A DNA stretch of 64,000 nt from Arthrobacter sp. Soil764 (GCF_001428075.1 NZ_LMSI01000025.1:129330-193329); one strand, 5' to 3'. Shown: positions 23,995 through 33,069, counted from the first letter of the stretch. The notes: generated from the letters alone by a model not told the origin. Translations and numbers: made by a program.

Positions 23995-25215
23995 GTGCTG
24001 TCAGATACCGCATACCCCGTGATCCAGGCGACCCTTCCCGTGGTCGGCGAAAACATCCAGGAGATCGCGTCCCGCTTCTATGGCCACATGTTCGAGGAAC
24101 ACCCCGAACTGCTCAACGGCCTCTTCAACCGCGGAAACCAGGCCGACGGCCGGCAGCAGCAGGCGCTGGCCGGGTCAATCGCCGCGTTTGCCGGCTTCCT
24201 GGTCAACGACCCCACGCACCTGCCGGACCACCTGCTGTCCCGCATTGCGCACAAGCACGTGTCGCTGGGCCTGAGCCCCGAGCAGTACCAGGTGGTGCAC
24301 GACAACCTGATGTGGGCCATCGTGGATGTCCTTGGCGATGCAGTGACCCCGGAAGTGGCCGCTGCGTGGGACGAGGTTTACTGGCTCATGGCCAACATGC
24401 TCATCAACAAGGAACGTGGCCTCTACGACGCCGTCCGGCTGAGCCCGGAAACCGTGTGGCGCACGTGGCGGGTGGCCGAGAAGATCCAGGAAACCGGTGA
24501 TGTTGCCAGTTTCGTGGTGGAGCGGATGGACGAGCGGGAGGTCAAGCCCTCCCTCCCCGGACAGTACGTCACGCTCCGGATGCAGATGCCCGACGGCGTC
24601 CTGCAGCCGCGCCAGTACAGCCTCACCCAGGCCGACGACGGGCAGCACCGGCGGTTCGCCGTCAAGCGCGTGCGCACGGAAGGAAAGCCTGATGGTGAGA
24701 TGTCCAACCTCCTCCACGACCAGGTCGACGTGGGCGATGAAGTCACCCTGTCGGCGCCCTTCGGCGACGTTGTGCTCGAATACACGGACCGGCCCGTGGT
24801 GCTGGCAAGCGCGGGCATCGGGATCACGCCCATGGCAGGGATGCTGTCCCACCTGGTGAAGGCCGGTTCGCAGCGGAAGGTCATGTTCCTGCACGCGGAC
24901 GACTCTCCTGCCTCCTTCGCGCTGCGGAACCAGGTGACGGCGGACCTTGCCGCACTGCCGGATGCGTCCCTCAATACGTGGTTCCTCGATCCGGACGGCG
25001 CCCAATCCTCCACCTCGGACGCCGGCGGCACCGTGCGCTCAGGTTTCATGAATATCCGGGATGTCCAGCTGCCATCCGACGCCGAGTATTACCTCTGCGG
25101 CCCGGTGCCCTTCATGCAGGCCGTCCGGACCGCCCTGGTGGGCGCAGGCGTCCGCCCCAAGGACATCCAGTACGAAGTCTTCGGTCCGGATCTTTGGCTG
25201 GCCGACTACCAGTAG
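23995..25215 (+). CDS. hmp: Flavohemoglobin / nitric oxide dioxygenase
   Basis: A 406-residue fusion of a globin domain (1-140), an FAD-binding beta barrel with RQYSLT (about 205-210) and an NAD-binding domain with SAGIGITPMAGML. Heme-pocket residues are present: the B10 tyrosine (Tyr29 in RFYGHMF) and the proximal His88 (HKHVSLGL). It oxidises NO to nitrate using O2 and NAD(P)H. The GTG at 23995 has a strong GAGGAGAG site. Single-gene unit; I found no NsrR or other known operator upstream. Confidence 0.95.
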   Translation: MLSDTAYPVIQATLPVVGENIQEIASRFYGHMFEEHPELLNGLFNRGNQADGRQQQALAGSIAAFAGFLVNDPTHLPDHLLSRIAHKHVSLGLSPEQYQVVHDNLMWAIVDVLGDAVTPEVAAAWDEVYWLMANMLINKERGLYDAVRLSPETVWRTWRVAEKIQETGDVASFVVERMDEREVKPSLPGQYVTLRMQMPDGVLQPRQYSLTQADDGQHRRFAVKRVRTEGKPDGEMSNLLHDQVDVGDEVTLSAPFGDVVLEYTDRPVVLASAGIGITPMAGMLSHLVKAGSQRKVMFLHADDSPASFALRNQVTADLAALPDASLNTWFLDPDGAQSSTSDAGGTVRSGFMNIRDVQLPSDAEYYLCGPVPFMQAVRTALVGAGVRPKDIQYEVFGPDLWLADYQ

Positions 25216-25246
25216 CAGCAGCTGGACAGGTTTACAGAGACGGTTT

Positions 25247-26743
25247 TCAGCTGCGGTCGGCGCGCCGGCCGCGCCGGGTGGCTGGTTCATTCATGGGTTC
25301 GATGGCGGTGCGCCGGGTTCGCTCCTCAAGCGCGGCGGCGGCGAGCGCCCCCGTGTCCGTGACGTCGTCCGTATGGACGTGCCCGTCGTCGTGCTTTGTA
25401 CCCGTCTTTCCGTCCCGCACCGCACCGGTCACTGGCACGGCGTCTGGTGTCCTGACGCCGGTGGCCTTGACCACGAGCACGGCGATCAGGGTGGTGACCG
25501 GGATGGCCAGGACCAGCCCGATCGAACCCACCAGGGTCCGGATGACCTCTTCGGAGAGTTCGGCGCTGGTGAGGGTGTCCATCAGCGGCCGGTCGTAGAG
25601 CATGACGATGATCAGGATGGGCAGTGCGGCGCCGGCGTAAGCGAAGGCGATGGTGTACACCGTGGAGGCGATGTGGTCGCGGCCGATCCGCATGGCCGAG
25701 GTGAACAGTTTCCGGGCGCTGCTGCCCGGTGCCAGCTCGTAGAGTTCCCACACCGCCGAGGACTGGGTGATGGTGACATCGTTGAGGACACCCAGGCCGG
25801 AGATGATGAGTCCGCAGAGGATCACGCCGGAGATGGAGATGTTTGCCGAGGTGTTCACCAGGGTGGCGGCGTCGTGGCTGCCCACGCCGGCGAGGTTGGC
25901 GGCGTCGGTGGCCCAGGCAGCCAGCAGGGCGGTGATGGCGAGGCCGAAGATGGTGCCCAGGAGGGCCGTGGAGGTGCGCGCGGAGAATCCGTGGGCGAAG
26001 TACAGCACCCCGATCATGATCACGGTGGAACCCACCAGGGCCAGCAACAGCGGCGGCTTGCCCTCCACCAGGCCCGGAAGCAGGAAGTTGGCGAGCACGA
26101 AGTAGGCGCCTACCAGTCCGATCAGTGCCCTCAGCCCCCGCCACCTGGCCACGGCGATGACCACCGCCGCGTAGAGCACGGCAAGCAGGACAATCGGCAG
26201 CGTCCGGACGAAGTCCACGAAGATGTAGGCCGGGGATCCCTGCGACCCCGTGGCGCCCGGGGCGTTGGACAGATTCAGGTAGCGGATCTGGTCACCAGGC
26301 TTAACGCCATGGGAGGAGGCCACATCGGGGTTGATGACCACCTTCACCGGACTTCCACCCTTGTCCGGCTCGGTGAAGGCGAAGGTGCAGTCCGAGCCCT
26401 GGCCCGGCGGCTGCTGCATGGAACCCTGCTGGTTGCTGCCTTGTTGGCCGGTGCCCTGTTGGCCTGTTCCCTGCTGGCTGAGGCCCTGGGTGCAGTTCTC
26501 GGTCACCACGCTCTGGATGGTGCCTGTATCGAAAGTGACACCGGGGGCCGTGGAATAGGGGTTGGCCAGCGAGACACCTTCCAGGCTGCCGGACGGCCAC
26601 AGCGCGGCCATCCCGGCCAGGGTCAGCAGCGCCAGCGGAATGAGCACCGCGGCCAGGATGCGGTTCGCCTTGCTGCGGGCAGCCATCGCCTGGGGCGTCG
26701 GCTCCGAATGATCCAAGGAAGCGTGGGAGTGACCGGCGCCCAT
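25247..26743 (-). CDS. YibE/F family membrane protein
   Basis: A 498-residue protein with an N-terminal membrane anchor, a long extracellular region of about 120 residues, and seven or so membrane segments in the C-terminal 280 residues, matching the YibE/F family. The extracellular region holds a Gln/Gly-rich tandem repeat (QQGTGQQGTGQQGSNQQG, about residues 87-105). The C-terminus is cytoplasmic and ends in an Arg-rich tail. Family function is not established. Its ATG at 26743 is divergent from the next gene, with a TGTACT box only four to five bases before it. Confidence 0.85.
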   Translation of the reverse strand: MGAGHSHASLDHSEPTPQAMAARSKANRILAAVLIPLALLTLAGMAALWPSGSLEGVSLANPYSTAPGVTFDTGTIQSVVTENCTQGLSQQGTGQQGTGQQGSNQQGSMQQPPGQGSDCTFAFTEPDKGGSPVKVVINPDVASSHGVKPGDQIRYLNLSNAPGATGSQGSPAYIFVDFVRTLPIVLLAVLYAAVVIAVARWRGLRALIGLVGAYFVLANFLLPGLVEGKPPLLLALVGSTVIMIGVLYFAHGFSARTSTALLGTIFGLAITALLAAWATDAANLAGVGSHDAATLVNTSANISISGVILCGLIISGLGVLNDVTITQSSAVWELYELAPGSSARKLFTSAMRIGRDHIASTVYTIAFAYAGAALPILIIVMLYDRPLMDTLTSAELSEEVIRTLVGSIGLVLAIPVTTLIAVLVVKATGVRTPDAVPVTGAVRDGKTGTKHDDGHVHTDDVTDTGALAAAALEERTRRTAIEPMNEPATRRGRRADRS

Positions 26744-26827
26744 CAGCAGTACAACCTCATACGTTGAACTCTACGTGGGCCGCCATAGGGTTTATAAATG
26801 GACCATCGGGATGGGGAGGAACCAGGC

Positions 26828-27619
26828 ATGGACAACCGTGATACGCGCGAAACCGGCAGCGGGTCAGGAATTCGGGGGGCGGCCGACGGCGGAGTGCAGT
26901 CGGGCCAGGTGGCGGCGGCACCCGCCCACCAGCCTGTCCTGAGTGTCCTCGAAGCAGCAGGTGACGCCCGGGGCGTGGTCCTGGTGCTGCACGGCGGCAA
27001 GGCCCACAGCCGGGATCCGGTGGAGGCCCGGCATCTCAGCCCGGCCCGGATGATTCCCTTCGCCAGGCACCTGCACCGCGCCGGCCGGAAGCACGGACTG
27101 GCCGTCTGGTCCCTGCGCAACAGCGTCCGGGGCTGGAACGGCCCAGACATGTCACCGCTGCAGGACGCCCGCTGGGCGCTGCGGCAGATCGCCGAACGCC
27201 ACCCCGACGTTCCGGTCTTCCTGCTGGGCCACTCCATGGGCGGCCTGACAGCCGTGTGCGCAGCTGACCACGCGCAGGTGGAGGCCGTGGTGGCGCTTGC
27301 TCCGTGGCTGAGCCCGGCAACTCCCGCCACCGCCGTCGCCGGACGGAAAGTCCTGATCATCCACGGCACCACGGACCACATGACCAGCCCCTCGCAGTCC
27401 CTTGCCTTCGCCCGCCGGGCCTCTGCCGATGCGGCGAGCATGCAGTACGTGGCACTCAAGGGCGTGGGGCACTTCATGCTCCGCAAGGTCCGCGTGTGGC
27501 AAACCCTCGCCACCGGCTTCGTCATCAAGTCCTTCGCGGAGAGCACGGGCGCCCCGGTCCGGCCGTCGCCGGCCTTCTCGCGGCTGCTGCCGGACTCATC
27601 TGTCCAGGTCACCCTTTAG
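26828..27619 (+). CDS. Alpha/beta hydrolase
   Basis: A 263-residue serine hydrolase, probably a lysophospholipase- or monoacylglycerol-lipase-like enzyme. After a 35-residue hydrophilic N-terminus come VLVLHGGKAHS (oxyanion region), the nucleophile motif FLLGHSMGGLTA, a late Asp in IIHGTTDHMT and a catalytic His in GVGHFML. The ATG at 26828 has GGGGAGGA seven bases upstream and is preferred to the ATG at 26798. It is followed 12 nt later by an acyltransferase gene, so a lipid role is plausible. Confidence 0.88.
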   Translation: MDNRDTRETGSGSGIRGAADGGVQSGQVAAAPAHQPVLSVLEAAGDARGVVLVLHGGKAHSRDPVEARHLSPARMIPFARHLHRAGRKHGLAVWSLRNSVRGWNGPDMSPLQDARWALRQIAERHPDVPVFLLGHSMGGLTAVCAADHAQVEAVVALAPWLSPATPATAVAGRKVLIIHGTTDHMTSPSQSLAFARRASADAASMQYVALKGVGHFMLRKVRVWQTLATGFVIKSFAESTGAPVRPSPAFSRLLPDSSVQVTL

Positions 27620-27631
27620 GCAGTTTCGGAC

Positions 27632-28456
27632 ATGCCCTGGCGTCCCCCGTCCAACGACCGGTTCTATCGCCTGATCGTCCGGACCGGGCAGGTCCTGCGC
27701 TGGGCCCTGCGGCTGGACATCCAGGCGACGGGCCTGGAGCACCTGCCGGACAAGGGACCACTCAATGGGCCCTCGCGGCAGGTGGTTCCCGGAAGAGGTG
27801 CCGTGTTCGCCGTCACGCATTTCGGATACCTGGATTTCGCCGTGCTCGAGCTGCTCCTGTGGCGGCACGCCCGTGCCCAGCTGCGGTTCCTGGTGCACCA
27901 GGGGGCTGCCGACCACTGGCTTGCAGGCCCTGCCATCAGCGCCAGCGGCCACATAGTGGTGGGATACACGGACCGTTCGGACGCCTATGACGCCGCAGTG
28001 GCCAAACTGCGCAATGGCGAGTACCTCGCGGTGTTCCCGGAGGCAGGGGTCAGCCGCAGCTTCACCGTCCGCGAGTGCCGCACAGGGGCAGTCCGCATGG
28101 CTGCCGAGGCAGGCGTACCCGTGATTCCGGTGTCCGTCTGGGGCGCCCACCGGGTGTTGACCCGCGGCCACGGCTTTTCCCTGCGCCGCAGCTGGCGCGC
28201 GCCGGTGGGAGTCCACGTGGGAGCACCCATGATGTTCGCACCCGGCACCGACGCGGAAGCGGCCACCGGCATGCTGCGCAGCATCCTGCAGTCGGGAATT
28301 GACCGCTGCATCGCCGGCTTCCCGCTCGATCCCGGACCCGGTGCGTGGTGGATGCCGGCGCATCTGGGCGGGAGCGCCCCAACCGACGCCGAGCGGCAGC
28401 TGCTCGACCGAACCGACACAGCCGCCGGCCGCCGCCGTGCTCCCCGCGCTAAGTAG
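27632..28456 (+). CDS. PlsC-like acyltransferase
   Basis: A 274-residue membrane-associated acyltransferase of the 1-acyl-glycerol-3-phosphate acyltransferase fold. The catalytic H-x4-D is present (THFGYLD), as is the substrate-binding block, but it reads FPEAGVSRS where the family usually has FPEGTRS. The Glu is kept while the Gly is changed to Ala. The third block is VPVIPVSVWG. Probably acylates lysophosphatidate or another lysolipid. It is likely co-transcribed with the upstream hydrolase. Confidence 0.85.
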   Translation: MPWRPPSNDRFYRLIVRTGQVLRWALRLDIQATGLEHLPDKGPLNGPSRQVVPGRGAVFAVTHFGYLDFAVLELLLWRHARAQLRFLVHQGAADHWLAGPAISASGHIVVGYTDRSDAYDAAVAKLRNGEYLAVFPEAGVSRSFTVRECRTGAVRMAAEAGVPVIPVSVWGAHRVLTRGHGFSLRRSWRAPVGVHVGAPMMFAPGTDAEAATGMLRSILQSGIDRCIAGFPLDPGPGAWWMPAHLGGSAPTDAERQLLDRTDTAAGRRRAPRAK

Positions 28457-28467
28457 CAGCCCAAGTA

Positions 28468-28517
28468 GGTAGCGCCAAGTGCCGTTTTGAGGGGTCAAAA
28501 CGACACTTGGCGCTACC
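28468..28517. repeat. Long palindromic element, copy A
   Basis: A 23-bp stem with one mismatch and a GGGG loop: left arm starts GGTAGCGCCAAGTGCCG, right arm starts TCAAAACGACACTTGG. It lies between convergent genes, 11 nt after the acyltransferase stop and 18 nt after the GNAT stop. It shares core and flank with 55527-55584, but the five-base block GCCAA/TTGGC is replaced there by AGCAG/CTGCT in both arms. It may act as a bidirectional terminator; see findings. Confidence 0.85.
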
Positions 28518-28535
28518 CAGTTGGGGCGGGGCTGG

Positions 28536-29567
28536 TTAGTCCGAGACCACCAGGGTTTCAGCGCCCGCCACCCGTGCCGTGCCACGGTCCAGGAGGGGTT
28601 CGACGGCGGCACGCAGGGCGGTCATGGAATCGTCCAGTTCCAGCATGACCGGGTGCTGGTACGCGATCAGGGCAAGCATGTCGCGGACTGCCTCGGCGGC
28701 GTCATCAGCGTCCAGCGAAGGTTCATGCCCCACGAAAACGTCGGTGGGCGTTTCCGGTCCGGCCGTCTCCGTGCCCGGGGCGGCGTCAGGGTCGGCGGGG
28801 GCCGCGTAGCTGACGGCAAAGGCCCGGATGCGGCCCTTCTTAGTCGGAGCCACCCCGGCACCGAACGCGGATTCGGGCTGGGCCCGCAGCACGATGGCGC
28901 CGTGGGCTCCGGTGAGTTCGTCCAGGAACAGCTTCTGCACCTGCCCCACGGACAGGACGCCGGGAGAGTCCCAGCCGTGGATGGAGGTGTAATACCGGCC
29001 CACCACGTCGGTCAGCTCCACCGAGCCCGTTGCCAGGTCCATCACGATATCGGAGCCGGCGTTCTCGCCGCTGGCCGCGCCGCCGTCGTCCTTGGCCGGG
29101 AACACCGGAAGCCGCAGGGCGCCGGGCTCCACCACCACAAGGCGGGAACGCTGGATGGGCGCCAGGCCAAACGATTCGGCGAAGGCGGCACCCGCGCTGC
29201 CGGGCTCCACCTTGGCACGCAGTTTGGTGACGCCCGACGGCGCGTGCTCGGCTTCGCGCCGCAGCATGGCCAGGAGGCTGGCCCCGATGCCCGCACGGCG
29301 GTGGTCGCGGGCCACCTCGATATAGCACCAGAGGCGTTCCGGGTGCAGGGACGCTTCATAGACGACGCCGGCGGCCACGGGAATGCCGACGCCGTCAATG
29401 ACGTCCTGGGCCACGATGCAGCGGCGCCACGGGGAGCCGTCCCTCCCGTTGGAGGAGACGGCGAGGGCACCACGGAACTGGCGGGCCTGCGCGGTGTCCG
29501 GGTCGCCCCAGATTTCCAGGAGCGCCAGGTCGTCGCCGTCCCGCCATTCGCGGTATTCGATGGCCAT
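28536..29567 (-). CDS. Tandem GNAT-domain N-acetyltransferase
   Basis: A 343-residue protein with two GNAT-fold halves. The first (about 1-155) has the acetyl-CoA motif VARDHRRAGIGASLLAML; the second (about 180-343) is degenerate. The layout resembles mycothiol synthase (MshD) and related actinobacterial acetyltransferases, but MshD-specific features are not clear enough to name it. Two bases separate it from glyS upstream, so it is read with that gene. Substrate unknown. Confidence 0.8.
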   Translation of the reverse strand: MAIEYREWRDGDDLALLEIWGDPDTAQARQFRGALAVSSNGRDGSPWRRCIVAQDVIDGVGIPVAAGVVYEASLHPERLWCYIEVARDHRRAGIGASLLAMLRREAEHAPSGVTKLRAKVEPGSAGAAFAESFGLAPIQRSRLVVVEPGALRLPVFPAKDDGGAASGENAGSDIVMDLATGSVELTDVVGRYYTSIHGWDSPGVLSVGQVQKLFLDELTGAHGAIVLRAQPESAFGAGVAPTKKGRIRAFAVSYAAPADPDAAPGTETAGPETPTDVFVGHEPSLDADDAAEAVRDMLALIAYQHPVMLELDDSMTALRAAVEPLLDRGTARVAGAETLVVSD

Positions 29568-29569
29568 GC

Positions 29570-30955
29570 TCAGGCCCCGATCAGCCGTGCCGCCAGGTAA
29601 CCCTCCACCTTGTCCAGGGAGACCCGCTCCTGGCTCATGGTGTCCCGCTCGCGGATGGTGACTGCCTGGTCCTCGAGCGTGTCGAAGTCCACAGTGATGC
29701 AGAACGGGGTGCCGATCTCGTCCTGGCGTCGGTAGCGGCGGCCGATGGCACCGGCGTCGTCGAAGTCGATGTTCCAGTTCTTCCGCAGCTGCGCGCCCAG
29801 GTCCTTGGCCTTCGGGGACAGGTCCTCGTTGCGGCTCAGGGGCAGGACGGCGGCCTTGACCGGGGCCAGGCGCGGATCCAGCTTCAAAACGGTGCGCACA
29901 TCCACGCCGCCCTTGGCGTTGGGAGCCTCATCCTCGGTGTAGGCGTCCACCAGGAACGCCATGAAAGACCGGGTCAGGCCCGCCGCGGGCTCGATCACGT
30001 ACGGGGTGTAGCGCTCGTTGGTGGCCTGGTTGAAGTAGCTCAGGTCCGTGCCGGAGGCCTTGGCGTGGGTGGAGAGGTCAAAGTCGGTGCGGTTGGCGAT
30101 GCCTTCCAGCTCGCCCCACTCCGAGCCCTGGAAGCCGAAGCGGTACTCGATGTCCGTGGTGCCCTTGGAGTAGTGGCTGAGCTTCTCCTTGGGGTGCTCG
30201 AAGAAGCGGAGGTTCTCCTCGCGGATGCCCAGGCCGGTGTACCAGGCCATGCGCTCCTTCATCCAGTACTGGTGCCATTCCTCGTCCGTGCCGGGCTCCA
30301 CGAAGAATTCCATTTCCATCTGCTCGAACTCGCGGGTGCGGAAGATGAAGTTGCCGGGCGTGATCTCGTTGCGGAAGGACTTGCCGATCTGGCCGATGCC
30401 GAACGGCGGCTTCTTCCGGGACGTGGTGAGGACGTTGTTGAAGTTCACGAAGATGCCCTGCGCGGTTTCGGGGCGCAGGTAGTGCAGGCCCTCCTCGTTG
30501 GCCACCGGGCCCAGGTACGTCTTGAGCAGGCCAGAGAACTCCTGCGGCTCGGTCCACTGGCCGCGGGTGCCGCAGTTGGCGCAGGCGATGTCCTTCAGGC
30601 CGTTCTCGGCGGGCCGGCCCTTCTTCTCCTCGTATTCTTCCTCGAGGTGGTCAGCGCGGTAGCGCTTGTGGCAGGAGAGGCACTCCACCAGGGGGTCGGA
30701 GAAGACCTCCACGTGGCCGGAGGCTTCCCATACCTGGCGGGGCAGGATCACGGAGGAGTCCAGGCCCACCACGTCCTCGCGGCCGCGGACCATGGACTGC
30801 CACCACTGGCGCTTGATGTTTTCCTTCAGTTCCGCGCCGAGGGGCCCGTAGTCCCAGGCAGAACGCGAACCTCCGTAGATCTCACCGGCCTGGAACACGA
30901 AGCCCCTCCGCTTGGAGAGGGAAATGACCTGGTCGAGGACGGATTTTGCTGCCAT
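29570..30955 (-). CDS. glyS: Glycyl-tRNA synthetase (class II, dimeric type)
   Basis: A 461-residue enzyme that charges tRNA-Gly. Class II landmarks are visible: motif 1 region GSRSAWDYGPLGAELK, motif 2 with FRNEITPGNFIFRTREFEQ, and an anticodon-binding domain at the end. A zinc-ribbon-like insertion has CLSCHKRY (about 98-105) and a paired CANCGTRGQW. The ATG at 30955 is the conserved start (MAAKSVLDQV); the frame stays open another 660 nt upstream but is not coding there. No T-box leader was found. Confidence 0.96.
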   Translation of the reverse strand: MAAKSVLDQVISLSKRRGFVFQAGEIYGGSRSAWDYGPLGAELKENIKRQWWQSMVRGREDVVGLDSSVILPRQVWEASGHVEVFSDPLVECLSCHKRYRADHLEEEYEEKKGRPAENGLKDIACANCGTRGQWTEPQEFSGLLKTYLGPVANEEGLHYLRPETAQGIFVNFNNVLTTSRKKPPFGIGQIGKSFRNEITPGNFIFRTREFEQMEMEFFVEPGTDEEWHQYWMKERMAWYTGLGIREENLRFFEHPKEKLSHYSKGTTDIEYRFGFQGSEWGELEGIANRTDFDLSTHAKASGTDLSYFNQATNERYTPYVIEPAAGLTRSFMAFLVDAYTEDEAPNAKGGVDVRTVLKLDPRLAPVKAAVLPLSRNEDLSPKAKDLGAQLRKNWNIDFDDAGAIGRRYRRQDEIGTPFCITVDFDTLEDQAVTIRERDTMSQERVSLDKVEGYLAARLIGA

Positions 30956-31086
30956 GGGGTAACTCCAATTTCTACAGGGCCGCTGGGTGCGGTCCGCGGG
31001 TTGTCGGGCCCCGGCCGCCGTATGCCTGGAGGCACAGTGGGCTGCCCGCCGGGGCGAATGAAGGAAGATGGTGGGAAGTTCGTGTC

Positions 31087-32091
31087 CTAGCGTACCGGCC
31101 GCTGCCTCCGGAGCGCGCCCCGGGGCCAGGGCAGGGTTGCCAGGATAATGGCGGCGAGGGTCAGCAGGGTCCCGAGGACGGTGGCCGGAGCGACGACGGT
31201 ACCCGGCGTGGGCAGCGCAAGGTCCAGGGCCAGCGAGCCCAGCAATTGCCCGGCAATCATGCCCAGCCCGGTGACCAGCACGCCCAGGCTGCGGACCAGG
31301 AGGGCGCCGAGCCCGATAAAGACACATCCCATGGGTCCACCCAGGTAGTACCACCATTCGGTCGGCAGCGGGTTGGCGGGGCCGGCTAAGGCCAGCTTCA
31401 CTGCCAGCGCGGCCCAAAGCACCGTGCAGCCGGCCACGAAGTTGACCAGCGTTGCCGCGATTGGTGTGCCGTAGTGGACGGTGGCGGTGCCGTTCATGGC
31501 TTGCTGGAAGCTCATGAGGAAGCCCGCCGCCACGGGCAGCAGGATGGGAAGCAGCAGGGCGGCGGGACCGCCGTCGGAGCCGGCCCCCGCGCCGCTGAAC
31601 CGGGGCGACACCGCCCATGCCACCGCGGCGATGGTGAGGACACAGCCGATGATCCGGATGCCGGTGACGGATTTCTTCCCGGCCGGGCCGATTCCCATGC
31701 GGTCCACCAGCAGGCCGCTTACGGTCTGTCCGGTCACGGTGGCCACCGTGAAAAGGGCTACGCCCAGGATGCCCACCGTGAAGGACTGGGCAAAGACGAA
31801 CAATGCGCCGATGGCACCGGCCACCACGTAGATGCGGGGAAAGGCACGGCTGCGGACTGCCGGGAGGATGCTTGCCAGCCCGGCGCGGCCGCGCGGCAGG
31901 ACCAGCGAAATGATGATCATGACCAGCAGCCCTGTGCTGAAGCTCACGGCCGCGGCGGCGATTCCGTCATCGAGCCGGGCACCCAGGGCACCGTTGATGC
32001 GCCCTTGGACTGGGATGGCAAGGCCGGAACCCACGGCCAGCGGCAGGCCTGCGAGCACCGGCAGGCGGGGAGGGGAGGTCATTGAATCCAC
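31087..32091 (-). CDS. DMT family transporter, YdcZ/DUF606 type
   Basis: A 334-residue protein with ten membrane segments in two homologous halves. Each half begins with a G-x-x-L-A-x-P-x-Q-x-x-x-N-x-x-L motif: AIPVQGRINGALG near residue 26 and FQQAMNGTATVHYG around 200. This is the double-length form of DUF606/YdcZ. Substrate unknown. The ATG at 32082 (fourth codon) is an alternative start. The glyS promoter may overlap its 3-prime end. Confidence 0.85.
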   Translation of the reverse strand: MDSMTSPPRLPVLAGLPLAVGSGLAIPVQGRINGALGARLDDGIAAAAVSFSTGLLVMIIISLVLPRGRAGLASILPAVRSRAFPRIYVVAGAIGALFVFAQSFTVGILGVALFTVATVTGQTVSGLLVDRMGIGPAGKKSVTGIRIIGCVLTIAAVAWAVSPRFSGAGAGSDGGPAALLLPILLPVAAGFLMSFQQAMNGTATVHYGTPIAATLVNFVAGCTVLWAALAVKLALAGPANPLPTEWWYYLGGPMGCVFIGLGALLVRSLGVLVTGLGMIAGQLLGSLALDLALPTPGTVVAPATVLGTLLTLAAIILATLPWPRGALRRQRPVR

Positions 32092-32102
32092 CTTAGTTCA
32101 GG

Positions 32103-32108
32103 CATTAT
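32103..32108 (+). promoter_or_regulatory. -10 box of a leaderless-type promoter (S4 gene)
   Basis: CATTAT ends six bases before the ATG at 32115, with no ribosome site visible. Confidence 0.35.
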
Positions 32109-32114
32109 TGCTGT

Positions 32115-32345
32115 ATGAGCAACCCCATTGACGACGTCCCCATCCGCGACAGCATGATCCGGCTGGGCCAGCTGCTGAAGCTCGCCAACCTCGTGGAGGA
32201 CGGGGTGGAGGCGGCGGACCTCATCAAGAACGGGCTGGTCAAGGTCAACGGCGAAATCGACGACCGCCGTGGCCGCCAGCTGCACAACGGTGACATCGTC
32301 ACCGTCAACGGCCACTCGGTGAAGGTGGTGGCGCCCGAGGCCTGA
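32115..32345 (+). CDS. S4-domain RNA-binding protein
   Basis: A 76-residue protein that is a single S4 RNA-binding domain. Landmarks are DSMIRLGQLLKLANLVEDG, then LIKNGLVKVNGEIDDRRGRQLHNGD, which is the classic S4 pattern. Related short proteins (YbcJ/RlbA-like) bind rRNA or assist ribosome biogenesis, but the target of this one is unknown. Full length for its type and monocistronic. Confidence 0.9.
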   Translation: MSNPIDDVPIRDSMIRLGQLLKLANLVEDGVEAADLIKNGLVKVNGEIDDRRGRQLHNGDIVTVNGHSVKVVAPEA

Positions 32346-32401
32346 CCGCCGGCCCCCGGCGGCGGGCCGGCTTCCCAGGCCGCCGAGCCGCCGTCGTACG
32401 C

Positions 32402-33061
32402 CTATTTGTTCAGCACCTCATGGGTGAGGAATTCCCCCACGTGCCCGATCTCCTGCTGGTTGATGCCATGCCACATGCCGGTGTAGAGCACCTTGGTGAG
32501 CTTGACGTGCTTGCGGACCCAGCCCATGGTGAACTCGATTTTGTCCTGGGTGATCACCGGATCCTGCTGGTCCCGGCCCCAGAACACGGGCACGGTTCCG
32601 TCCAGTTCGTCGTCCTTGAAGGAAGGGTCGCCGGCGGCGTCCACCACAAAGCCGGAGAGTCCGACGACGGCAGCGAAGTCCGTGGGCCGCTGCCGCAGGA
32701 GCGTGGTGGCCATGGCCATGCCCATGGAAAAACCGAGCAGGGTCACGGACGGGTGCCCCACGCGGATGGTGTCGATCCAGTCGAGCACGTACGCCGAGGC
32801 CTTTTTGACCCTTTCCAGGGAGTAGTCGATGGAGGCCGTGAGCGGGAACCAGGTGAAGCCGGGGCCCATGGCGATGGGGGCCCGCACGGATGCGACGGCG
32901 AAGTCCCCGGGCAGCAGATCGGCCAGGCTGAGCAGGTCCTGCTCATTGGCGCCGTAGCCGTGGAGGAGCACCAGGAGCGGCTTGCCGGTGCGCTGGTCCT
33001 CGGGATGGGACCACAGGACAACGGGGGCAGGAAATACTTCGGCGTCAGTCATGGTTTCCAT
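32402..33061 (-). CDS. Phospholipase/carboxylesterase family hydrolase
   Basis: A 219-residue alpha/beta hydrolase of the small carboxylesterase/acyl-protein thioesterase group. It has LLVLLHGYGANEQDL (oxyanion hole), the nucleophile LLGFSMGMAMA, and a late catalytic His in YTGMWHGINQQE. The Asp is probably in FWGRDQQDPVI. METMTDAE could begin at 33061 or at the fourth codon (33052). Cytoplasmic; physiological substrate unknown. It is divergent from the GDSL hydrolase gene, with palindromes in between. Confidence 0.88.
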   Translation of the reverse strand: METMTDAEVFPAPVVLWSHPEDQRTGKPLLVLLHGYGANEQDLLSLADLLPGDFAVASVRAPIAMGPGFTWFPLTASIDYSLERVKKASAYVLDWIDTIRVGHPSVTLLGFSMGMAMATTLLRQRPTDFAAVVGLSGFVVDAAGDPSFKDDELDGTVPVFWGRDQQDPVITQDKIEFTMGWVRKHVKLTKVLYTGMWHGINQQEIGHVGEFLTHEVLNK

Positions 33062-33069
33062 TCATATCA

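Noticed and set aside
26793..26798. TATAAA as the -10 box of the alpha/beta hydrolase gene
   Set aside because: The only -35-like sequence (TTGAAC at 26764) is 23 nt away, outside usual spacing, so it is not called.
30956..31086. T-box leader for glyS
   Set aside because: No GGGTGG-ACCGCG T-box sequence or specifier loop was found in the leader.
30956..31618. In-frame N-terminal extension of glyS
   Set aside because: The extension runs through the opposite-frame YdcZ-type gene and lacks any domain; GlyS similarity starts at 30955.
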